Assembly: GCA_964428885.1 (NCBI GenBank) | Contig: CAYRZP010000058.1 | Coordinates: 1-14,002, forward strand | DNA length: 14,002 bases | Reading direction: 5' to 3' | From: JAQVQN01 sp964428885 | GTDB taxonomy: Bacteria > Verrucomicrobiota > Kiritimatiellia > RFP12 > UBA1067 | Shown: positions 1 through 5,574 of the stretch, piece after piece | Numbering within the stretch: the first letter of the stretch is position 1 | Layout: the number at the start of each line of letters is the position of its first letter | Made by a program: the position numbers and the translations under genes | Notes under the pieces: model-generated | Told to the model about the DNA's origin: nothing | The model's input: the letters and a program-made list of their open reading frames with translations, nothing else | Database searches by the model: none

Positions 1-333
1 CTGCTGACGATCGTCGGTTATTCGATCAACGACACGATCGTGATCTTCGACCGCATCCGCGAGGATCTGCGCAAAGATCCCAAGATGGAGTTCAAAGCGC
101 TCTGCAACCGGGCGATCAACCAGACCTTGAGCCGCACGGTGTTGACATCTGTGACCACCTTGATATCAGTGCTGGTTTTGTTCATTTTCGGCGGCGGCGC
201 GATCAACGACTTTGCGCTGGCCATGCTGATCGGTTTGGTGGCAGGCACCTATTCGACAGTGTTCATCGCGACGCCGATTATGCTGGCGTGGTACCGCGGG
301 CACCGTCCGGGTTTCGCGCAAGCCAAGAAGTGA
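1..333 (+). CDS. secF: Protein translocase subunit SecF (or SecDF), C-terminal part
   Basis: The reading frame is open from base 1 to a TGA at 331-333, so only the last 110 codons are inside the window. The segment near its start contains GYSINDTIVIFDRIRED, the hallmark of the SecF C-terminal membrane half, where an RND-type transmembrane helix is followed by a conserved cytoplasmic loop. Hydrophobic helices follow (around TLISVLVLFIFGGG and LAMLIGLVAGTYSTVFIATPIML), then a short basic tail ending AQAKK. SecF acts with SecD in the inner membrane to help pull proteins out through SecYEG using proton flow. The upstream part is missing, so I cannot tell a separate secF from a fused secDF gene. 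No hairpin terminator follows the stop; a short-period repeat does. Confidence 0.93.
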   Translation: MLTIVGYSINDTIVIFDRIREDLRKDPKMEFKALCNRAINQTLSRTVLTSVTTLISVLVLFIFGGGAINDFALAMLIGLVAGTYSTVFIATPIMLAWYRGHRPGFAQAKK

Positions 334-352
334 AGGCGCGGATCGAGGAATA

Positions 353-387
353 AACGCTCAACGTTCAACGCGCAACGCGCAACATTC
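353..387. repeat. Imperfect 7-bp tandem repeat, AACGNNC x5
   Basis: Five consecutive heptamers read AACGCTC, AACGTTC, AACGCGC, AACGCGC, AACATTC, with a decayed sixth (AAATAAT) after them. They fill most of the 64-bp gap between the secF stop and the convergent stop of the minus-strand gene ending at 398. No hairpin with a T-run is visible, so it is not a canonical terminator. The period is exact by eye; the function is unknown. Confidence 0.75.
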
Positions 388-397
388 AAATAATAGG

Positions 398-1036
398 TCA
401 GAGCGACTTGACCGAGAGCGTTATGTCGCCGTTCGGCGCGCCTTTTTCCAGCAGCACCTTGCGTGACACGCGCGTCTGCTTGTTGGCGGTTCGGCGGCTG
501 ACGCGCATCAGGCGCCGGGCTGATTTCATCTGTACGGATAGCAGGCGTTCGCCGCCGCTAGCGGAGAAGTCTGAAGCGTCCAGTTCTGCCACTCCTTCGA
601 CCAAAAGGGATGCACCGGGATATTTGGCGATGTTCGTGGCGACGGCATCCAGTGGCGCGGCGGCTATTTTCCCGAAAGGCGGCCATAAGGTGGCTGCCGC
701 GTCAGCGCCGAAGGCGATGGCGGCGCCGGCCGCGGAGCGCAGGATTTTCTCGATCTCCTCATCGTCGAGAATCTCGGTGAGGGTGAGCCTGAGAGCGAAG
801 CGGCCCGCGACGTTTTCTTTGAAAAGCACCTTCAGCCCCCAGTTGACGCTCTCGAAATCGGCCTGTCCGTCTTTGAGGTTGCATGGCTGGCTGGCGCTTT
901 TCCTGGGCACGCCGGTGCGCGGCCAGATCAGCTCGGCCGTCAGAATGTGCGAAGTGTCGCGGATCAATCCCGAGCCGGTCACTGTGATTTGCGCCTGGCT
1001 CAGAAGTATTTCCAACTCGCGTTTAGCTTGTGCCAT
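398..1036 (-). CDS. Unrecognised 212-aa protein
   Basis: I do not recognise the family. The start is placed at the ATG at 1036-1034 because AGGAG (minus strand, 1049-1045) lies 8 nt upstream. An in-frame ATG 15 codons further upstream has no such site. The N-terminal part (about residues 10-90) alternates hydrophobic and polar residues (QITVTGSGL, HILTAELIWP, GRFALRLTLTEIL), suggesting a beta-sandwich. Residues about 95-130 form an Ala/Gly-rich helical stretch (RSAAGAAIAFGADAAATLW). The C-terminal third is very basic around ARRLMRVSRRTANKQTRVSR and ends in a beta-like ITLSVKSL. No signal peptide is seen, so it is probably cytoplasmic. The opposite strand is also open across most of this region, but its translation is Ser/Arg/Pro-rich and lacks a ribosome site. 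The gene converges on secF. Confidence 0.7.
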   Translation of the reverse strand: MAQAKRELEILLSQAQITVTGSGLIRDTSHILTAELIWPRTGVPRKSASQPCNLKDGQADFESVNWGLKVLFKENVAGRFALRLTLTEILDDEEIEKILRSAAGAAIAFGADAAATLWPPFGKIAAAPLDAVATNIAKYPGASLLVEGVAELDASDFSASGGERLLSVQMKSARRLMRVSRRTANKQTRVSRKVLLEKGAPNGDITLSVKSL

Positions 1037-1044
1037 GACGTGTT

Positions 1045-1049
1045 CTCCT
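1045..1049 (-). promoter_or_regulatory. Ribosome binding site AGGAG fixing the start at 1036
   Basis: Minus-strand AGGAG with an 8-nt spacer to ATG. It supports the shorter 212-aa form over the 227-aa form that begins at 1081. Confidence 0.7.
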
Positions 1050-1082
1050 AATGCGGGCTGTCGCCCGAACCCCGATATCATC

Positions 1083-1148
1083 TCTCACTGAGACACTGAG
1101 CACACGGAGTTTATTAACAATCTTTATGAGCTCTGTGACTCCGTGAGA
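1083..1148. repeat. Imperfect long inverted repeat between two minus-strand genes
   Basis: The left arm 1083-1101 (TCTCACTGAGACACTGAGC) and the reverse complement of the right arm 1130-1148 (TCTCACGGAGTCACAGAGC) match at 16 of 19 positions around a 28-bp loop. Each arm is itself built of CAC-GAG steps (CACNGAGNCACNGAG). It lies between the end of the metalloenzyme gene and the start of the 212-aa gene. On the minus strand no T-run follows, so it is not a classic terminator for the upstream gene. On the plus strand a T7 run begins 8 nt after the right arm. It may be a copy of a dispersed repeat. Confidence 0.65.
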
Positions 1149-1171
1149 AACAACGTTTTTTTAATTGCTGT

Positions 1172-2053
1172 TCATTGTTCGGCGGAACTTCTGGTATAAC
1201 CGGGGACCATCATGCGCGTTATGCCCGGCATGATATCCACGAGACTTGTCATGTGGGTCTGCAGTGTGTCGGCACCCGGCCCGCAAGCCACAAAAGGAAC
1301 AGGATTCCTTGTATGGCCGCGCACTCCGATCTCTTCGATGTTGCCGTGGTCGCTGGTCAGGATCAAAAGCACTTCGGTTGTGCGGCAGAGCTCGTAGACC
1401 GCATCAAGGAACTCATCAAGCAGTTTCAGGACCTGGCAGGCGTGCTGATAGTCGCGCGAATGTCCCGCCAGATCGGTATGGAAGAATTCAAAAAGCGTGA
1501 AATCATAAGAGCGGGCGACATCCACCAGGTGCTCGGCAGCCTGCGCCGGCCTGACCATCGGGATGTCGTGGCCTTTCTCATGCAATATTTGCCGGGTGAT
1601 GTCATGCGAGACCGCCTGGTTGGCCAGCAGGTCGTCTTGGACCGAGATGGTTTCGGGCTGGGTCAGCGCCATGACTGTGGTCACGGACTTGAAACGCCGG
1701 GTGTGCAGGGCGTCGACGTTGTCGACGGCATAGGCATCCGCGAAGCGGCAGCGCAGGCCTTTGCGGCTGAGCTCCATGAACAGGTTGTTTTCGGTGATCA
1801 CCTTGCGCAATGAAGGGCCGGGGAAGCCTTCGCAGTGGCGTCCCATGTATTGCGCGGCGTTGACGCCGGTGAACATCGAGGTCTGCCCGGTCGCGCTTTG
1901 CGGGAGGCCGGGGGTGTCGAGGCAGGCGTCGGCCGGGACAGAATGGTTTTCGATGAGGCGGCAGAGCGTCGGACAGATCTCGGGTTGAACCGGATTGTCT
2001 GCAGCGGCAGGCCTGAGGCCGAGCCCGTCAATAAAGAGAAAAAGCACCTTCAC
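1172..2053 (-). CDS. iPGM-like metalloenzyme of the alkaline phosphatase superfamily
   Basis: This 293-aa protein has the metal-site pattern of the alkaline phosphatase/cofactor-independent phosphoglycerate mutase superfamily: D9 in FLFIDGLG, a likely nucleophile in LPQSATGQT (S53 or T55), D194 and H198 in HTDLAGHSRD, D235-H236 in TSDHGNIEE, and H247 in GHTRNPVP. It is much shorter than true iPGM (about 500 aa) and lacks room for the separate transferase domain inserted in that enzyme. It is therefore more likely a stand-alone phosphatase, phosphomutase or nuclease-like member than glycolytic GpmI. No signal peptide is present, so it should be cytoplasmic. The start codon is GTG at 2053 with no strong ribosome site; a second GTG two codons in is an alternative. 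It is transcribed divergently from the malic enzyme gene. The substrate cannot be read from the sequence. Confidence 0.85.
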   Translation of the reverse strand: MKVLFLFIDGLGLRPAAADNPVQPEICPTLCRLIENHSVPADACLDTPGLPQSATGQTSMFTGVNAAQYMGRHCEGFPGPSLRKVITENNLFMELSRKGLRCRFADAYAVDNVDALHTRRFKSVTTVMALTQPETISVQDDLLANQAVSHDITRQILHEKGHDIPMVRPAQAAEHLVDVARSYDFTLFEFFHTDLAGHSRDYQHACQVLKLLDEFLDAVYELCRTTEVLLILTSDHGNIEEIGVRGHTRNPVPFVACGPGADTLQTHMTSLVDIMPGITRMMVPGYTRSSAEQ

Positions 2054-2238
2054 GTTGCCAAATTCTTACACAGACCTTGTTTTTCACACAAGCCCAGAAT
2101 TTAAATCTCGCGATTTCTTTAGGTTGCGAGAGGCGGGGCTGGAGGCCGGAAACATTTCACTGGCGTTTGATAAAAGGGATGTTTATTATGGCAACCACTT
2201 TCCACGAAATGGTTAACAGTTGTTTCAGGAGTTGAGGC
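2054..2238. other. Divergent intergenic region with a small hairpin
   Basis: This 185-bp gap must hold the promoters of the metalloenzyme (leftward) and malic enzyme (rightward) genes. I see no -35/-10 pair good enough to name. An inverted repeat TCTCGCGA (2106-2113) / TTGCGAGA (2124-2131) could form an 8-bp stem with one G-U pair around a 10-nt loop, and might be an operator. AGGAG at 2227-2231 lies 7 nt before the ATG at 2239 and fixes the malic enzyme start. Confidence 0.4.
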
Positions 2239-3540
2239 ATGGCGAGTTTTACGTTGGATCGCGAGACCGTTTTGGAGTTCCACAAGGGCGGCAAGGTGGG
2301 CATGCGCCTGACGCGGCCGCTGAAGACGCAGACGGATCTTTGTCTGGCCTACACGCCGGGGGTGGCGCACGCGGTGCGGGCCATAGCTGATGAGCCTGCG
2401 GCCGTCTTCGACTATACGGCCAAGCGCAGTCTGGTGGCGGTGGTTTCGGACGGCACGGCGATTTTGGGAATGGGTGACCTCGGTGCCAAGGCCAGCATAC
2501 CCGTGATGGAAGGCAAGGCTGTGCTGTTCAAGGCGTTCGGCGACGTGGATGCCTGGCCGGTGCCGCTGGATCACTGCCGCAAGGGCGGAGGGAACACCGG
2601 CAAGACCGACCCCCAGCGGGTCATCGACGCGGTGCTGGCGCTGGCTCCGATGTACGGGGGTGTCAACCTGGAGGATATCGCGGCCCCGGCCTGTTTCGAG
2701 ATCGAGGACCGTTTGGACGCGATGCTTGACATACCGGTTTTTCATGACGACCAGTGGGGGACGGCCGTGATAACCTTGTCCGGGCTGATGAACTACGCGC
2801 TATTGTGCGGGCGTCCGCTGGGAGAGTTGAGGATGGTCATGAACGGGGCCGGCGCGGCGGGCATCCGCATCGCCGACATGTGCAAGGCGGCGGGTGTGCG
2901 CGATCTGGTGATGTGCGATACCAAGGGCGTGATTCACGCGGGGCGTACGGATCTGACGGAGCACAAGCGCCGTCATGCCGCTGAGACTAAGGCCCGGACC
3001 TTGTCCGAGGCCATGCGCGGAGCGCATGTTTTCGTCGGGGTTTCAGTCGCGGATTGCGTGAAGGCGGACGATGTGCGAGGCATGGCTGAATACCCGGCGA
3101 TTTTCGCGATGTCCAACCCTGATCCCGAAATCCGGCCGGACGCGGTGGCGGCGGTGATGGGGGGGAGGCCTTACGTGATGGCGACGGGGCGTTCGGACTT
3201 CCCCAACCAGATCAATAACGTGTTGGGGTTCCCGTATCTTTTCCGCGGCGCGCTCGACGCGCGTGCCCGCACCATCAACACGGCGATGAAAGTTGCCGCT
3301 GCGGAGGCTCTGGCGGGGCTGGCGCGCGCGCCGGCGCCTACGGACGTGCGGGAGCTTTACAGTAGCGAGCGGCTGGCATTCGGTGACGGGTACATCATTC
3401 CTAAACCGTTTGACCGCAGACTCTTTGTCGAGGTCTCCCACGCGGTCGCCAAGGCGGCGGTCGAATCCGGCGCGGCACCCTCCGCGATTGATCTGGAGGG
3501 GCTGCGCGAAAGTCTGGAAACGCGCAACGCTGGGCGCTGA
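2239..3540 (+). CDS. NAD(P)-dependent malic enzyme, single-domain form
   Basis: Malic enzyme oxidatively decarboxylates malate to pyruvate and CO2, reducing NAD+ or NADP+, in the cytoplasm. The 433-aa protein carries the expected motifs: LCLAYTPGVA with the general-acid Tyr38; SDGTAILGMGDLGAKASIPV followed by MEGKAVLFK with the catalytic Lys93; the metal ligands in CFEIEDRL and IPVFHDDQWGTAV; the dinucleotide-binding turn NGAGAAGIRIA (about residue 203); SNPDPEI; and ATGRSDFPNQINNVLGFPYL. It is the short bacterial type and lacks the phosphotransacetylase-like C-terminal domain of long MaeB proteins (about 760 aa). After VPLD there is an extra loop, HCRKGGGNTGKTD, compared with the shorter form I remember for the family. 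Cofactor preference cannot be decided by eye. AGGAG at 2227-2231 supports the start. No clear terminator separates it from fabF. Confidence 0.95.
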   Translation: MASFTLDRETVLEFHKGGKVGMRLTRPLKTQTDLCLAYTPGVAHAVRAIADEPAAVFDYTAKRSLVAVVSDGTAILGMGDLGAKASIPVMEGKAVLFKAFGDVDAWPVPLDHCRKGGGNTGKTDPQRVIDAVLALAPMYGGVNLEDIAAPACFEIEDRLDAMLDIPVFHDDQWGTAVITLSGLMNYALLCGRPLGELRMVMNGAGAAGIRIADMCKAAGVRDLVMCDTKGVIHAGRTDLTEHKRRHAAETKARTLSEAMRGAHVFVGVSVADCVKADDVRGMAEYPAIFAMSNPDPEIRPDAVAAVMGGRPYVMATGRSDFPNQINNVLGFPYLFRGALDARARTINTAMKVAAAEALAGLARAPAPTDVRELYSSERLAFGDGYIIPKPFDRRLFVEVSHAVAKAAVESGAAPSAIDLEGLRESLETRNAGR

Positions 3541-3556
3541 CACGCGCGGTTTGATG

Positions 3557-3584
3557 TTGACAAAAATCAAAAAAATGTCATTAT
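3557..3584 (+). promoter_or_regulatory. Probable sigma-70 promoter for fabF-fabZ
   Basis: A perfect -35 TTGACA (3557-3562) is followed after 16 bp by CATTAT (3579-3584, 4 of 6 to consensus). The spacer is A-rich. It sits 48 bp before the fabF ATG, right after the malic enzyme stop, so fabF-fabZ probably has its own transcript. Confidence 0.6.
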
Positions 3585-3632
3585 GGGCGCGTTTTCGATG
3601 ACGAAGATGAAAGGCAACTAAGGGACTATATT

Positions 3633-4877
3633 ATGAGCGACAAGGCGAAAGTTTTGATAACCGGCATGGGCGTGATAACACCTGTGGGCAACACGGTCGG
3701 CGAGATGTGGGCCAACATCAAGAACGGCGTCAGCGGGCTCGGGCGCATAACCAAGTTTGACCCTGAGCGCACTGACTGCAAGGTTGCCGGTGAGATCAAG
3801 AAATTCGACATCTCAAAATATGTGGAGCCCAAGGAGGCGCGGCGCATGGCGCTCTTCACGCAATATGCGTTGGCAGCCGCAAAGCAGGCGTGGCAGGACG
3901 CGGGGCTGGCTGACGGCGGGACTGATCCTGAGCGTGTGGCGGTGATTGTCGGCAACGGCATCGGCGGCACAGAGGTTGACATGGAGGCTTACCGCATCCT
4001 TTTCGAGCGCGGGCCGGGGCGGCTCTCGCCGATGATGATCCCCAAGCTGATCGCCAACGAGGCGGCGGGCAACATATCGATAGCGCTTAACGCCAAGGGG
4101 GCGGCGCACACGATTGTCACGGCTTGCGCGTCGGGCACGGATGCTTTGGGCGTGGCGCTGGACATGATCCGTTCCGGGCGCGCCGACGTGGTTATCGCTG
4201 GCGGCACGGAGGCGACGATCACGGAGTATTGCGTTGGCGGGTTCTGCGCCATGAAGGCGTTGAGCACCAAGTACAACGACACGCCCGAGCGGGCCAGCCG
4301 GCCTTTCGACGCGAACCGTGACGGTTTCGTGATGGGCGAGGGCGGTGCGATTATGATCCTGGAGTCGGAGGCGCACGCGAAAGCCAGGAACGCCCGCGTT
4401 TACGCGGAACTGGCGGGCTACGGCGCTTCGGGAGACGCCTATCACCTGACCGCGCCTGATCCGGACGCGTCGGGCGCGATCCGCGCCATCAGGCTGGCGA
4501 TCAAAGACGCGGGCCTGGCGCCCGAGGGCATCGACTATGTGAACGCTCACGGAACATCCACGCCGTTGATAGACCCGATGGAGACCAAGGCCGTCAAAGC
4601 CGTTTTCGGCGAGCACGCCTTCAAGCTCAAGAGGTCCTCGACCAAAAGCATGACCGGCCATCTGTTGGGAGCGGCGGGCGCCGTGGAGGCGGTGATCTGC
4701 ACTCTGGCGATCAAGGACGGCTTCTTCCCGCCGACCATAAATTATGAGACGCCGGATCCGGCATGCGATCTGGACGTGGTCCCTAACAAAGGGGTCAACG
4801 GCACCATGCGTGCCGCGGTCTCGACATCGCTGGGATTCGGCGGACACAACGGTGTTTTGGTGATCAAGGCTGTGTAA
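3633..4877 (+). CDS. fabF: 3-oxoacyl-[acyl-carrier-protein] synthase II (KASII)
   Basis: FabF condenses malonyl-ACP with a growing acyl-ACP, the carbon-adding step of type II fatty-acid synthesis in the cytoplasm. The 414-aa length is normal for the family. The Cys-His-His triad is intact: Cys165 in TACASGTDA, His306 in NAHGTSTPLID and His343 in KSMTGHLLGAAGA. The glycine-rich end SLGFGGHN is also present. The start is supported by AAGGGA at 3620-3625 with a 7-nt spacer. It is followed closely by fabZ in the same direction, and the two are probably co-transcribed from the promoter at 3557. Unlike the common fabD-fabG-acpP-fabF order, no acpP precedes it here; malic enzyme does. A long open frame on the opposite strand is a high-GC shadow. 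Confidence 0.96.
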   Translation: MSDKAKVLITGMGVITPVGNTVGEMWANIKNGVSGLGRITKFDPERTDCKVAGEIKKFDISKYVEPKEARRMALFTQYALAAAKQAWQDAGLADGGTDPERVAVIVGNGIGGTEVDMEAYRILFERGPGRLSPMMIPKLIANEAAGNISIALNAKGAAHTIVTACASGTDALGVALDMIRSGRADVVIAGGTEATITEYCVGGFCAMKALSTKYNDTPERASRPFDANRDGFVMGEGGAIMILESEAHAKARNARVYAELAGYGASGDAYHLTAPDPDASGAIRAIRLAIKDAGLAPEGIDYVNAHGTSTPLIDPMETKAVKAVFGEHAFKLKRSSTKSMTGHLLGAAGAVEAVICTLAIKDGFFPPTINYETPDPACDLDVVPNKGVNGTMRAAVSTSLGFGGHNGVLVIKAV

Positions 4878-4913
4878 CGGTGTTAAGCCCGGCGTCCCGT
4901 CCGGGAAGCAGAC

Positions 4914-4919
4914 AGGTGG
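4914..4919 (+). promoter_or_regulatory. Ribosome binding site AGGTGG deciding the fabZ start
   Basis: AGGTGG lies 5 nt before the ATG at 4925. The earlier in-frame GTG at 4880, 2 bp after the fabF stop, has no ribosome site, so the 157-aa form is preferred. Confidence 0.55.
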
Positions 4920-4924
4920 TTCAG

Positions 4925-5398
4925 ATGAGCGCTGAAGTCGTGTTGCCTAAAAAGATGGTTGAAGACGGTAATGGCTATGACGGCCCGACCGAAGACCTTT
5001 TGCCGCACCGCAAACCGTTTCTTTTCGTTGACAAGTTGTTATACGCGGATCAGAAGCGCTATCAGGGCGAGGTGACTTTTGGTGCGGACATGTGGTTCTT
5101 CAAGGGGCATTTCCCTGATTATCCGGTCGTGCCGGGGGTCATTCTAATCGAGAGTCTGGCGCAGTGCGGCGGGGCCGGCCTGGTCGCTTCAGGCATCGTG
5201 CGCAACGGACTGTTCTTTCTGATAGGCGTTGACGGGGCAAAGTTCCGTCGGCAGGTCCGGCCCGGCGATAAGCTGCGCATGGAAATAGAGAACACCAAGG
5301 TCAGCTCGCGCATGGTGGTGCAAAAAGGCAGGGCCTATGTTGGGGATGAACTGGCGGCTGAGGCTGAATTCCGTTGTGTGCTGGGGCCGAACAAATGA
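4925..5398 (+). CDS. fabZ: 3-hydroxyacyl-[acyl-carrier-protein] dehydratase FabZ
   Basis: FabZ removes water from 3-hydroxyacyl-ACP to give trans-2-enoyl-ACP, a later step of the elongation cycle that FabF begins. Hotdog-fold motifs are clear: DLLPHRKPFLFVDKL near the N-terminus, the active-site His62 in FFKGHFPDYPVVPGV, and the acid Glu76 in LIESLAQCGG. The C-terminal strands VSSRMVVQKGRAYVGDELAAEAEF complete the fold. From the ATG at 4925 the protein is 157 aa, close to the usual 140-160. The first 22 or so residues (up to PTEDLL) look like a poorly conserved lead-in. It starts 47 bp after the fabF stop and is probably in one operon with it. FabZ is preferred over FabA because of the motif wording, though short FabA-like enzymes share the fold. 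Confidence 0.93.
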   Translation: MSAEVVLPKKMVEDGNGYDGPTEDLLPHRKPFLFVDKLLYADQKRYQGEVTFGADMWFFKGHFPDYPVVPGVILIESLAQCGGAGLVASGIVRNGLFFLIGVDGAKFRRQVRPGDKLRMEIENTKVSSRMVVQKGRAYVGDELAAEAEFRCVLGPNK

Positions 5399-5454
5399 AT
5401 CACGCGTGACGCTTTTCGCGCAGTGCACACTCGGCAAGACAGACCGCCGCCGCC

Positions 5455-5483
5455 TTGACTTCACTCGCGGGATTATGTATTTT
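5455..5483 (+). promoter_or_regulatory. Probable sigma-70 promoter for rpoD
   Basis: TTGACT (5455-5460) is followed by a 17-bp spacer and TATTTT (5478-5483), in an AT-rich patch unlike the surrounding sequence. It lies 91 bp before the chosen rpoD ATG. A weaker second set (TTGACC at 5492-5497 with TAGTAT at 5513-5518) is nearby. Both resemble the consensus read by RpoD itself, consistent with autoregulation. Confidence 0.5.
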
Positions 5484-5574
5484 ATAAGTCATTGACCCCA
5501 GTATAAGGCGAGTAGTATCTAAAACCGGCGGCTGGGGCCTTGGCGTGAAGTTTATAACGAGGACAGGCGACCTG

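Noticed and set aside
408..1091. Plus-strand open frame of 227 codons opposite the 212-aa gene
   Set aside because: Its translation is Ser/Arg/Ala/Pro-rich with no domain-like pattern and no ribosome site. The minus-strand frame has both a good site and protein-like strand and helix periodicity.
3813..4847. Minus-strand open frame of 344 codons across fabF
   Set aside because: fabF is certain from its intact catalytic triad. The opposite frame is Arg-rich and arises from high GC at codon positions.
5400..5409. Perfect palindrome TCACGCGTGA right after fabZ
   Set aside because: Ten bases with no T-run and no second copy seen in the window. Too short to call a terminator or operator.
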